Source: Lantana camara (taxonomy: Eukaryota; Streptophyta; Magnoliopsida; Lamiales; Verbenaceae). Taken from it: 64,000 bases of DNA. Both the position numbers and the translations under genes were made by a program. Numbering within the stretch: the first letter of the stretch is position 1; every line of letters begins with the position of its first letter. Of the stretch, positions 22,026 through 33,651 are shown piece by piece. A model generated the notes under the pieces. It was not told the DNA's origin, did not search any database, and saw nothing but the letters and a program-made list of their open reading frames with translations. The stretch spans positions 88,014,501 to 88,078,500 of the forward strand of contig CM074858.1 of the NCBI GenBank assembly GCA_037501455.1, given 5' to 3'.

Positions 22026-24203
22026 CTAGGTTAAAGGAGCTGCTAACTTGGAGAAATCCTTAACAAACCTCCGGTAATAACCTGCCAATCCCAAGAAACT
22101 CTTAATCTCAGAGGCATTCCTAGGTTTCTCCCACTTCAGAACCGACTCAATCTTGGAAGGATCGACTTCCAAACCACTGCCCGAAATCACGTGACCCAAG
22201 AATGACACCCTGTCAATCCAGAACTCACACTTGCTGAACTTGGCAAACAACTGATGCTCCTTCAAAGTCCTTAATACCAACTGGAGGTGTCTTGCATGCT
22301 CCTCGGCAGACTTCGAGAAAACCAGGATATCATCAATAAAAATGACCACGAACTTATCCAGAAAAGGCCTGAAGATCCTGTGCATCATATCCATAAAAGC
22401 TGCTGGGGCATTAGTCAAACCAAACGGCATCACAACAAACTCATAATGCCCGTACCGAGTGTTAAATCCTGTCTTAGAAATATCCCCTGCTCGGATACGC
22501 AGCTGGTAGTATCCTTGTCTCAAATCCAATTTCGAATAGACTTTCGATCCCTGAAGTATATCAAACAACTCCTCGATGTGTGGAAGAGGATACTTGTTCT
22601 TGATCGTCATCTGGTTCAACTCCCTATAGTCTATGCACATTCTCAAGGTTCCGTCCTTCTTCTTTACAAACAAAACCGGTGCACCCCAAGGAGAAGAACT
22701 CGGTCTAATGTACCCAATCTCCAACAACGCATCAAGTTGAGTCTTCAACTCGGCCGGAGCCATACGATACGGAGTCTTGGAGTATGGCTCTGCATTCGGG
22801 TACAAATCAACCACAAACTCAATTTCCCGTTCTGGAGGTAAAGAATCCAATTCCTCAGGAAAGACCTCGGGAAATTCCTTCACTACTTCCGTTTCTTCCA
22901 GCTTACTCTGATCCTTAGGTTTGTTGAGAATATAAGCAATGAAACCCGTGGCTCCCTCTCGAACCAACTTATGAGCTTCAGAAAAAGAAAGTAGCGGTAC
23001 AGTCTTGGAACTCCGACCCACTACTAAATCTGATCCCAACTGAACCTTCTTCGCTCTACAATCAACTGTGGCAGAATGTCTGTACAACCAATCCATGCCC
23101 AAGATAGATCCATAGCAAGTCATCGGCAGCTCAATGAAGTCTGACAAGAAAACTCGACCCTCGATGCTCACCGGAACCTCTCTGAACACCCGATCAGATT
23201 CTAAACTACCACCAAATGGAGTACTAACCACATAACATGCAGAAGAACGAGTAACAGGAAAAGGCAAAGAAACAGATATAGCACTCGAAAGAAAGGAGTG
23301 AGTAGCTCCCGGATCAAACAACGTATAAATGTTCGTGCCATGTATGCAAATGGTACCTTCAACTACCGCGGCTGGATCAATATCAGCATCCTGCTGCTCA
23401 CCCTCCAAAGCATAAGCACGAGCCCTAATCAGTGGTCTCGGTGCTCCCGGTGGTGGTATCCTGCGATCCGGACAGCCATCTACCAAATGCTCATCGCTCC
23501 CACAAAGTAGGCATAAACCCAAACGCCTCCTGCAGTTATCATAGACGTGTGTCCTCTGTCCACAGAAGGTACAATAAGGTCTCTCGGGTGGTGGTGGCAA
23601 AGCTGGAGCAACTGGAGCTCGAATCATTGGTCCTGCTGGTCGGGGCTTCTTCCTTGGGCCCTGTGGAGCTGGTGGTGGAGAAGAATAAACCATCGGCCTC
23701 TTGCCTGAAGCAGAACCCGAGCCAGAACCCTTATACCCTGATCCGACACCTCTGAAACCCGATCCAGAACCTCTGAATCCCGATCCAGACCCTGAGCCCG
23801 AACCTGAACCTGAACGGTAAGTAGATCGCCTCGCATTCACTGAATCCTCAACCAATAGTGCCTTCTTGGTAGCCTTCACCCAAGTGCTCGTGTTGACCGC
23901 CTCAATCGCTACCTGAATATCCGGTCTAAGGCCCTGAACAAACTGCATCGCCTTATGGAAATCATCACTCGCTATATTAGGAGCATAGCGGGACAACCTC
24001 TCAAACTCGGCGATGTACTCTGAGACCGACCTGTTTCCCTGCTTCAACTCTTTAAATTCCTTCAATCTCCTAGTGCGAGAAGATGGAGGAATGAACTTGC
24101 TCTGGAACTCTCTGACAAAGACCGCCCAATTCACTTCCTCACCGGCAGCAGCTAACACAATCTGGACACTCTCCCACCATGAGTATGCCTCGCCCTGAAT
24201 CAA
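22026..24203 (-). pseudogene. Tekay gag C-terminal half, zinc knuckles, protease and reverse transcriptase
   Basis: The 725-residue frame starts inside gag ([24 protein letters not shown]). A Gly/Ser repeat linker (about residues 128-165) precedes two CCHC knuckles, [14 protein letters not shown] and [14 protein letters not shown]. The protease follows at [10 protein letters not shown], where the usual D-S/T-G catalytic triad reads D-P-G, probably disabling. The RT has [45 protein letters not shown] and the catalytic FIDDILVFS (about 22314-22345). The ATG at 24203 is internal to gag, not the true start. The frame ends in a TAG after LAAPLT. Confidence 0.93.
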
Positions 24204-24579
24204 AGAAATGGTACATCGGGCCTTCTCCCGGGACCCACACGGGATAAGCTCCCATATCCTCTCAATCTCTTTCAGCCACTGCTAGGCCTGAATATCATTC
24301 CCTTTGTAAAATTTGGGAGGATGCTGGTTGTGAAATTCCTTGAAAACAGCTGATATCTGGCCTCCAGGCTGTGGTGGTACAACTGGTGGTGGTGGAGGAA
24401 CATAATCCCGAACTCTCTGATCAATAAGACCCACCACTGAGTTCATGAAGTCCTGTGGCTGAGCCTGAGGAGGTGGAGGAGGAGGTGGTGATCTCTCCCG
24501 GTGGTGATCTCTCCTGGCGATGATGACGATGATGTCGATGTCTAGGAGAACGATCACGATGATGTCTATCGCGAGCCAT
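24204..24579 (-). pseudogene. Tekay gag N-terminal part, broken
   Basis: The likely gag start is the ATG at 24577-24579 (MARDRHHRDRSP...). The following basic His/Arg stretch includes a short duplication of GATCACCACCGGGAGA-like sequence near 24488-24512 that shifts the frame. A proline-rich run and FKEFHNQHPPKFYKG follow in the frame of the main gag segment. An in-frame TAG at 24282-24284, before [11 protein letters not shown], stops it. The segment continues directly into the next gag piece at 24203. Confidence 0.8.
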
Positions 24580-24851
24580 CCTGAAATCAAGTCACTATGG
24601 TGCATGTTCGATTAGTAATGCCAATGTGTGCAAATAACTCACCAATTGCACATGAATTCAAAACTCAACAAGTCACCCCCAAATTCAAGTAAGTCAAGTA
24701 GGTTCAAGTATCAAATAACAATGCAAGACTCTCAAGTTGACAACTAGTTCCTATGCCGTGCGACCTAGACTCACAAGACACGACACTAGAGACCACAAGA
24801 CATGACACTAGAGACCCGATTTTGCAACCGAGCTCTGATACCACCGTAGGA
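24580..24851 (-). promoter_or_regulatory. 5' leader and primer binding site of the Tekay-like element
   Basis: The minus-strand site TGGTATCAGAGCT (24831-24843), eight bases inside the 5' LTR, matches initiator tRNA-Met. The short leader to gag contains two near-identical 22-base copies of ACAAGACAYGACACTAGAG (about 24774-24817) next to the primer site. No other structure was recognised. Confidence 0.85.
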
Positions 24852-27412
24852 TGTAGCACCCGGAACGCCAGGCACCACATCCCCCGCACTATAACCCCAA
24901 TCCACATATGAAATGAACAATCCATACATGAATCAAAGCTATAGCGAACGGGAGACAATAAAATGACTCAAGGCTAGGCGGTTACCCTCAATTTAAAACC
25001 AACCAACAATCAAGTCAGAGTATTAAAAAGCGGAAGCAATAACATTCATTCGATACGTATAGGTACCATATTTATTTATTTACTTATAGATACCAACAAT
25101 TACACTATCAATACAATATCATCTCCACAACAAAATAGACAACAAGGCCTGATACAAAATATCCCAAGCTATACATAACAAGATGTGGGAATGAAGTGTG
25201 CTAGACCCAAATTTAAAGACCACTAGACTCTAAATTCCCGCCTAGCACGCCCTGCAAAACACTGAAAAGTTGAGGTGTCAGTCCAACACAGACTGAGCGA
25301 GGGGTATAAATAATTATAAGCGCACCAACATGCAAGTCATAGTCTCGGGTAATAATTTTCGGAAAACAATACAATCTAATAGGTTAAAAGAGATACTATC
25401 GCCCGAGATTACAACTATTCCAATTTCAATTCAATCAATTCAATACAATCAATTTGTGGCCCTACGAGTGGGGCAATTCTCCAACCTTACACCGACTGTG
25501 TACAATCAATCAATCAATCAATTATTAGGTGATTAGGTGATCAAGCAGTTCATTACTGTGCACAATTAGCAGTTTCAATAACGCCTTCTTCCTCCGGGTG
25601 ATGGTGGGATTGCAAGGCCCCACCATCCAATCAATCTGGGCAGAGGGTACATGAATCCCTAAGCCCGGAACTCCTTCCTCCCCTAATCTCCTAGAGGGTT
25701 TAGGGGTCATCCCAATTTGGTGAGGATAGCTCTCGAGTTACCCGTCAGCCCATGCTTTCCCGGTTGGCTCGAGCCACTACCCTCGGGCCCACAGTGCTAT
25801 ACAATACTCGCCAAAACAATCAATCAATCAATCAATAGTTCGATAAATCCTTTGAAAACCAATAACATTTGCAAACTATAGATATATAGATAGGTTTTGG
25901 CTTAAAACTTCACATAGGGTTATACGGGTCCTATGTATCTAAAATTAAACCTCACCTGAACGACCCAAAACAAACAAAGAAAACAGCTCACGGGGCCTGC
26001 TCCTCGTCACCAGGAAGCTGGTCTGTGCAAGAAAGACAATTGTCCGTGAAACACGACTCAAAATGTACCAAATATGACGAACGACGGAAATGCAACGAGA
26101 CGACGAGAAAAATACAATGTACCATAAAAATATTACGTTTCAACATGTAATCAGTCATATAATAGCAATTAGGGGTCAAAGAAGCCGTCGGAACGGGGTG
26201 CTAAAAATGCAATTTTATGCAGTGAATTTTGGCACTTTCCGGACTATGGGAACGGCCGTTCCGGCTTCCCTTTGAAAATAGGAAGGGCCGTTCCCATGGC
26301 TACAGAAAACGCGCCAGCGTTTTCTTAAAAGGGAAAACGTTTTAGCTGGGAACGGCCCTTCCGGCTCAAAGGCCAAAATGGGAACGGCCGTTCCCAGTCT
26401 CGCTGGCCTACTGTCTCAGCATCATGGGAACGGCCGTTCCAGTTTTGAACTGGGGTTGGGAAGGGCCGTTCCCAAAATACGAGAGCAGCTGTATGCAAAG
26501 CAGAACAGAGCAACAATGGCATAACAACAATCAACCACCAAAAATGGATCAAACTCAAGATGTAATGCACATATTTGATGCAACAATTATGCTAACATAC
26601 AAATAGATCAATAACAACTCATAAAAACACATATTTCCACTTTAGATCATCAATAATCCATCATTCAAAACCCATACACTCATTCATGCTCCAAGTCCAT
26701 AAAACTCAAGATATAAGCATCAAACTCAAGCTTAATGATCACAAACATATTTCCAACAATTAATACACAATTTACTCAAGCCATTACAAAGCCCCATATA
26801 TCACATATTTTCAATAAAATCATTCAATCTCCATAAATACCTTAAATGAGAGAAATGGAAGCTAGGATGAAGAAGTGATGATGATGATGCTTCTATGATC
26901 CCAAAACCCACAAAAACTAGCTTGAATGGATGAAATCTCCTCTCTTCAAAGTGAAGGTTTGGTCTCGGTTGAACAAGGAAGCAAGAACAAGGAAGAAATG
27001 TTTTGTATGAAATGGGATGTAATGGTACGTGAAGGCTGCTATGAAAGAGGGAAGAGATGGCCAAATTGCTATTAAATCCTTCTATTAATTAAGTTATGCA
27101 ATTAGGTTCAAATCCTATATTAAATGATCAATTAGGTCCAATTCAATTAGATCCCATATTCATGAAAATGAGCAATTAAGGACATAAAAGAAATAAATCA
27201 CATTCGGGAAAATAATTCACATTGCAATCACGTTCAATAAATCCGAAAAATATGATATGATATGAATTTTCAATAAAATATCAAGAATATAATTTTATAA
27301 AATTATGTTATGCTATGGAAAATTAGAGAAATGAACAATTAATAATTAAAATCTAACTCTCAAACGCACACGTGTCAATCATACCTGAAATGCCGAAAGC
27401 TGGGGCGTTACA
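24852..27412 (-). repeat. 5' LTR of the Tekay-like element (2561 bp)
   Basis: It starts TGTAGCACCCGGAACG and ends CTGGGGCGTTACA, and lies next to the primer binding site. It is about 99% identical to the LTR at 17444-19967. The extra length is mainly one palindrome unit around 26350-26390. Frames at 24704-24958, 25525-25710, 25988-26179 and 26801-27064 duplicate those of the other LTR and are not genes. Confidence 0.95.
26246..26474. repeat. Palindrome cluster in the Tekay 5' LTR, six copies
   Basis: GGGAACGGCCGTTCC and variants are centred near 26254, 26288, 26355, 26387, 26432 and 26465. The copy near 26355 has a CCCTTCC right arm. Relative to the other LTR one extra unit is present, consistent with gain or loss by slippage or short-range recombination between units. 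Confidence 0.9.
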
Positions 27413-29539
27413 CTAAAAACATAAAAGGGAGAGGGGTCAGTCCAAAGACTGAGTGAGGGGCAACCCACACACACCTACATATATATAGAGCAAAGCACGT
27501 TCCAAAATAAATGTTCGTGAATCCGGGGTTAGTTTTTGCACGCCAAAACATTTAACCCGTGATACTATATATAGGAAGAAAGGTTTAGGGCCGAAGGCCA
27601 AAATCCATCAAGTTTTAGATATTAGAAATCTAATCCCGTTTCACAAACCATAAATGGAAACGAAGACTTAAACAAAATGACTCGGCGAGAACGAGTCCCA
27701 ACCCACTTACTCCATAGCAAAGCAAAGCGAAGACAAAGCAAAAAGCATAAACCAATCCAACCTTTCTCCGTTTGGGGAAGAGAGCGGCCACTCTCAACCC
27801 CCACACATATCATATCTCATAATGGTGGAGTCGGGGGATCCTACCCGATCCTGACGGGTTATACCACCGACATATGATACCCGCTTTCCCCTCGACCTCC
27901 CGAGGATGAGCTAAGCCTCACTTTGGTGGAGAAGTGCACAGGGGTTGCAACCGGCGACCCCATGGCCATCCCGGGTCTCCCTTACCCACAACTCCAGGGC
28001 CCATCACACATATAAACACACATATCTCGGAAACTTAACTCGCCACACACATACAGACAAACACATCTCATGCATATCGTACTTATCATATCGTACGTAC
28101 ATACCACACATACTCATACCTCAAAATCATAATCAAAACTGAGCTTAAGCATACATAGGCCCATACATAGCGTTCATACTTTCAAACTCACGATAAAACC
28201 AACAAAATACGTAGCTCGTACATATTTACGTATACATAGAGGCTTATAAATCGCATGCATTCAAAACGATCACATTGCAATAGGGTATAACTATATCCTA
28301 ACCTCACCTGGTACCAAACAGAGCCAAAGACATAGCAAATGGTCCACCTCGGAACCTGCACGACCCACTAGTCACCATCCCGGGTGCACCTGAACCAACT
28401 GAACACACAAAACACAACACAGGGCTCAGACAGACTCGAACAACCGCACAGAGACGCACTGCACATGCTCAAACACTTAAGAAATGCAATCACATAAGCA
28501 GAGTTCAAATTCATGTCAATTACTTACAGAACAAATCATTATATAGTTCTGAGAAATCATATTACATGTTAGGACACGTTCATGTGCACAATTAATGTAA
28601 ATAAGGAAAATCGAAAGGCAAAGAAATTCAGAATAACTCATATATTGCATAACAAATCTATATTCGTGCAATTAAACTATTCTTGCGTGCAAAGGTTTCT
28701 AATTTAATCATATAAGTCTTATTCAATTCATATATCGCATAAAAAATTCGTATATTGCACCTTTACAAAGCAATCAAATCAAATTCACATATCACATTTC
28801 ATAAAATTGCACATATTACCAAGCCACATAAATCATATATTAGCACGCTACAAATTTTATTTCAAGATCACGGAGTTACATATCAAATTCCAACCGAATC
28901 ATAGAATGCACAAACGAAGAATATTAAGTTATACAATTATGCAAGGTTTCGTATAATTTTATAATGCATAACAACTTCACAAGTTTCATAAATAATTAAA
29001 TTACAATTTACGTGATTAAACCTTAATTCAAAGTTTCAAGGTTAGACATATCAACTTCTTATAACGAAATCATAATTAGCATATTTATTTACCAAGTGAT
29101 AAGGTTGAATTAATTCAAGTTATACAAATTTATATTCTCCTAAAATTACATAAACATTCCTTGTACAATAATTATATTCAAACTGTAGGCATGAAACGAG
29201 GCTAATATCAACAATAAATCATAAATTTATACATTCATAATTCATTACATATTTTCAATTACCAAGCAATGCATATTCATCAATTTATCGAACATACAAC
29301 AGCGAATTACATTTTAAACAAATAACAACTAATACAATTTCAGCATAACGGAGTTTAATTTACAATTCAAAGCATCAATGCATAACACATTTCATTGAAT
29401 GTATGATTTCATATACATCGGAGTTCATATAAATCGATAAATCAAGCAAATCGCAATTAAATTACATTTAGTACAATTAATCAAATAAATCACAAAAGCA
29501 CAAATAAATTCGCAGAAATTAAATCGAGTATCCGATTGA

Positions 29540-30550
29540 CGAACGGAAAGTGGCGTTGGACTCACCACGACGAGGCGGATAAACTGTCCGAAGGCCACCG
29601 GAGCTGCCGGAACAGTGGCCGACCGCCGTTCGGCCGCCGCCGGAACGTGCCGAAAAAATCCCCAAAAATCATTCGTGCAAGTACTCTTCGTGCTCGTTCC
29701 AAATCCTCGATCAATTTCTGAAAATTCCAAGCCAAACTTCTCCAATTTCAAATCCAAGAATACGAAAACCATAAAATCTTCAAATCAAAATTACTTCCAA
29801 ACCGGTGAACGAAAATCGAATCCGAAAGAAGCATCGTCTTACCCGTAACGAGCTCTTCGAAACCCCTAAGGTGGTCGTCGGAAAATATCCCCGGAGCTGA
29901 CCACCGCCGTGAGCTGCCGTGATCCGCCACCAAATGGCCAAATCTAGAAACACGTGATCAATGGATGATAGTTATGTTCGTTCCGAACAACTTCCGTGAA
30001 GAGTCCGTAGCCAAACGATCGACGAAAAGGGCCCCCGTTAACCTCCGAAGTTTCTTCCGCCACTCCAATTGCCGGAACCACCACCTACGCCACGAATTGA
30101 GCCAAACCGAGTTCGGAAATGAAACCGGGGGGTCGGAAAACCTTGGAAACCATCCTGAGTCATCGGAAAAAGCCACCGGAGCACGGCGGGAGACGCCGCT
30201 ACAATGACGCACCGCCGCCGCGTCAACTTCAGGCGGCGCGTGTGTCGCCGTCCGCCGGCCGCTGGCTGCACCGTCAATAGCAAATGATGCGCCGGGAAGT
30301 CCTTTACCTGGGTTTGGGGCGCGTGCCGCCAAAGTCTCGTTGGAAACCGCCGCGAAAGGGCGGCGAAGCAGCTGTTCGTCGCCACCCGCCTGGCGCGACT
30401 GAAATCCAGCGATTTCTCTACCGTCGGTCGTCGTCGGGCCGAGATCTTGGTACGGTTGTGACCATGTCGTCGAGCTCTTCGAAATGGACTATTGGTTCAT
30501 CGAATTTCGTCGAGAAACGACCAAGTTTGAAATGTGTGTGAAATTATACC
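29540..30550. other. GC-rich segment of solo LTR B
   Basis: In an otherwise AT-rich LTR this kilobase is rich in CCGCCG, GCCGGAAC and CACCGGAG words and gives several overlapping long frames on both strands (for example 29425-29772, 29958-30332 and 30284-30541). None shows a recognisable protein motif, and frames on both strands are expected where GC is high. It may be the promoter or early transcribed part of this subfamily, but I cannot place a TATA box. Confidence 0.45.
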
Positions 30551-31038
30551 TTAGGTGTATGTGTGGATCATGAATCGCGGGAGAGGGAGGAGAGAGAGAG
30601 TTGATGATGTTTTGTCACGTTAAACGAGGATTCGGGTCTTTTATCCCAGGTCCTCACGCGTAAAACGATCGGTAGGAGAAGCTAACGACGTCAGAATAGG
30701 GCAAACTTAGAGTCTACAGACTCGTTTCGATACCCCAAATACGCCGAAGGGGTTCAAGAGGTCGAAATCTCGATCGAACGAGGAATGACCGAAAAACCCC
30801 GAAAAAGGGAAAATTATAAACAGGCCCCTAAACTCTAAAAGAGTTCAAAATAGGGCCACGAGAAATACAAAATCACATAATTAAACACATAAAAGATTGA
30901 AAGGTGGCGTACCATATAAGTCGGACGAGCGGGATGTTACATAGGCGGTCTAGACCCCAATACAGAGTGCGCATACAAAAATCAAATCATAAGCGGAAGC
31001 AGCAGGATCTAAAATATACGAGTATACAGATATGCAAT

Positions 31039-31773
31039 TGTTGGAAAACATGAAAGAGTTGAGCAGCGGAAGTTTAAAAATTTCCAAAAGTTTAATCGTT
31101 GTCTTTCAATTTTCATGTTGTATCATAGGGTGTTTGGAAACTTACAATGATAGAAGCTTTCTAGTGATGCCATTACCGCCTAACAGACACCCTTCAAGCG
31201 AAATCCCTCGAACGGTATTCAAATTAGACTCCAAAGTAGAAGCCTTCCAAAGCGTATCTACACCAGTCCTAGAACACGATCAAGCGAGTGAGAATGCTAG
31301 TTCTATGGCTTGTGCTAGGCTAGGATTTACTTTGAAAACTTTTCTTTTGGATTTTCTAAAAAACTTAACACTTCCTAAGTGTTGGTCTAAAGAATAAGAG
31401 AATCATCACCCTTAGTATAAATACTAGGTTGGTTCGAACCCTAGGAGACTTCTCCAAGTCTCTTAGAATTTGTTTTCTTGCTCACTAATTAGCTAATTTA
31501 ATTATTAATTTAATTGGAATAATAAGTTCTCAACTTGTTCTCCAAGTCTTGCAAGAATAGTCTTCTCTTTCCTATAATAGGAAGTTGGACTTTTCAACTT
31601 TCCTAAAGTTAAAAGTCAATATTCAATAAATAATTTAATTCCCAATTAATTATTTATTGGGTTAAGTTTATTTGAGAATAGTCTTAACAATTAATTCAAA
31701 ATTAATTAAAAGATTAAATTAATTAATTATAATTTAATCAATTAATTTCTAGAAAAGAATTCGCGTGTAATAT
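31039..31773 (-). repeat. F 3' LTR, left piece
   Basis: It begins TGTTGGAAAACATG and matches the beginning of the F right LTR at 62762 nearly base for base. It stops at CGTGTAATAT, where element G inserted. The frame at 31032-31397 has a counterpart at 62761-62973 and is LTR sequence, not a gene. Confidence 0.92.
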
Positions 31774-32597
31774 TGTTGGAAAACACGAAAGAGTTGAGCA
31801 ACGGAAGTTTAAAATTTTTCAAAAGTTTAATCGTTGTCTTGCAATTTTCGTACTGTAACGTTGGGAATAACAAGAAACTCACTTTAATTGAAGCTTTCTT
31901 GTGATGTTGTTACCGCCTAACAAACACCCTTCAAGCGGAAAGTCCCTCGAACGGTTCTTCGAATTAGACTCCAAAGTAGAAGGCCTCCAAAGCGTATCCA
32001 CACCAGACCTAGAACACGATCAAGCTAGTGAGAATACTAGTTCTATGGCTTGTGTTAACAGCTAGGATAATTTTTGCTTTGAAAACTTTTCTTTTAATTT
32101 TTCTCAAAAACTTAACACTTCGTGAGTGTTGGTCTGAGGAATAAGAGAAACACCACCCTTAGTATGTATACTATGGGGCTCGAAAATCCCTAGAGTTTCA
32201 TAAACCTAGTGGACTTTGCTTTCTTTCTCACTAATTAACTAATTAATTATTTAATTTAATTGGAGAAAATAAGTTCCCAACTTGTTTTCCAAGTCTTGCA
32301 AGAATATTCTTCTCTCTCCTACAATAGGAAGTTGGACTTTGCAACTTTCCTAAAGTTAAAAGTCAATATTCAATAAATAAATTAATTCCCAATTAATTAT
32401 TTATTGGGTTAAGTTTATTTGAGAATAGTCTTAACAATTAATTCAATAATTAATTAAAAGACTAGAATTAATTACAATTTAATTAATTAATTCTAGAAAA
32501 GAATTCGCGTGTGAAATAAATCACACGAAATGGGACACGCGTAAAGCCACGTGTACATGACACGTGCAGCCACGTGTACTTGACACGTGGCATCAGC

Positions 32598-33651
32598 CAG
32601 GGGCGACTCCAGACTTAATGAGCAGTGGGGTCAAAAAAATTTAACTGTCAATTAAAAAAATATATTAATAAAAATAAAATATTTTATTAAAATATTTATT
32701 TTGCAATTTTGCATATTTAGAAACTCTACCATATTTTTATCATTAATGATTATAATAAATACATTCTTCTCAATATATGTAATTATCCTTTCATATTGAT
32801 ATAGCACAATCATAATTCATAACCTTGTCCATTATATTTTTTTAAGGAAAATCACATACAACTATCCTTAGGTTTGGTCTAATTACAACTCAATCCCTAT
32901 TATTTACATATTTATTATATAATCGCTAAACTTTACATTCTGTTTGAAGTTTCTAATATCAATTGTGGTTCTGTTAGCTTGGTCGGTTGTCCTTTCAAAA
33001 TTCTAAAAAATACGCTTTGTTATTAAAAAGAAATTATAGGGATGTATTAGTAATAAATTCAGGAGCAATTTTTTAAAGGACAATTGACCAACCTAATGGA
33101 TGTTAGGGATCTCAAATGAAATGTAAAATTTAGGAACTATTTTCTAAATACGTAAATAATTGGAATTGAATTATAATTAGGCCAAATATAAGAATAGTTG
33201 GATGTAATTTTTCCTATTTTTGAAACTCTATACGTGTTTTGGTAATAATGACCAACTACTTTAAATAATATTGATTACTTTTTTGACTAATAAATCCCCT
33301 AAAATTTATGTTTTTTTGTGAAATATTTTTTTATCTTTGAAATCAAAGGGAACTATAAAGTATATATTATTTAGAGTATTTTAATATTTAGGATATGATT
33401 AAATAGATTTTTATTTTTAATTTTGGATTATTAATTTTCTTTTAATTTTACATATAATTTTAAAACTAGAGGGTCAATATAAATTTTTATTCTTTTATGT
33501 GGGGTCAAAAAAGCCCTATTCCTAAAACAATATATTTTAAACACATAAAATATATAAATAAATAAACATATATATATATATATATATTAAATAAAAAAAA
33601 AAGTTAGTGGGGTCAACTGACCCCACATTCATTAACGTGGCGTCGCCCTTG
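32598..33651. mobile_element. Non-autonomous hAT-type DNA transposon, 1054 bp
   Basis: Terminal inverted repeats are CAGGGGCGACTCCA at the left and, reverse-complemented, CAAGGGCGACGCCA at the right. The 8-bp duplication GCATCAGC (32590-32597 and 33652-33659) is perfect and of the length made by hAT transposases. The other LTR of G reads through the empty site at about 41655. The motif GTGGGGTCA recurs near both ends (32625, 33499, 33607) and inverted at 33618, typical of subterminal transposase sites. There is no transposase frame. A foldback MITE lies inside. Confidence 0.93.
32844..33216. mobile_element. Foldback MITE inside the hAT element, with long inverted arms
   Basis: The left arm starts AAGGAAAATCACATACAAC and the right arm, reverse-complemented, reads TAGGAAAAATTACATCCAAC. 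Imperfect similarity continues for roughly 150 bases per arm, through TAATTACAACTCAATCCC and GGTTGTCC-like words, so the 373-bp element is almost entirely stem. No frame and no clear TSD were seen. Confidence 0.78.

Larger units (their letters stand above)
17444..27412 (-). mobile_element. Full-length Tekay/Del-like chromovirus (Ty3/Gypsy), inactive
   Basis: The 9969-bp element has LTRs at 17444-19967 (3') and 24852-27412 (5'), the perfect TSD CTAAA (17439-17443 and 27413-27417), a Met primer site, a polypurine tract and a gag-PR-RT-RNaseH-INT-chromodomain order on the minus strand. Long LTRs, two zinc knuckles and a C-terminal chromodomain fit the Tekay (Del) lineage. The LTRs differ by about two dozen small changes plus one 30-40 bp indel seen by eye, roughly 99% identity. 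The coding region has three premature stops and two frameshifts, so this copy cannot move on its own. Confidence 0.95.
16903..30941 (-). mobile_element. Solo LTR B (Tekay-like), about 4.1 kb, interrupted by the full-length Tekay element
   Basis: It begins TGTAACACCCCGAACAG and ends GAGCGGGATGTTACA. The perfect TSD TAGGC is at 16898-16902 and 30942-30946. Removing the nested element (17444-27412 plus one duplication) leaves about 4065 bp and restores family landmarks, including AGAGGGGTCAGTCCA just right of the insertion. It lacks the compact palindrome cluster of its relatives and has a GC-rich block (29540-30550) instead. No second LTR or internal coding region belongs to it. Confidence 0.85.
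8812..31038 (-). mobile_element. LTR C: Tekay-like LTR split into pieces by D, B and F
   Basis: C begins TGTAGCAGCTCGAGTGG at 8812. Visible pieces are 8812-8907, 16869-16902 and 30947-31038, about 220 bp in total. Removing D (TSD GCGAA) and B (TSD TAGGC) restores the family order: CATAGCGAACGAGAAAC, then CTAGGCTAGGCGGTC, then AAGCGGAAGCAGCAGG. C is split again by Copia F at 31039, and its remainder lies beyond 64000. Nearly all of this span is nested younger DNA, described separately. Confidence 0.75.

Noticed and set aside
29425..30541. Cluster of 60-125 residue frames as a possible GC-rich gene
   Set aside because: Frames overlap on both strands with no motif, and the block lies inside solo LTR B.
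31032..31397. A 121-residue plus-strand frame
   Set aside because: It is antisense to the Copia LTR of F, with a counterpart at 62761-62973; LTR sequence, not a gene.
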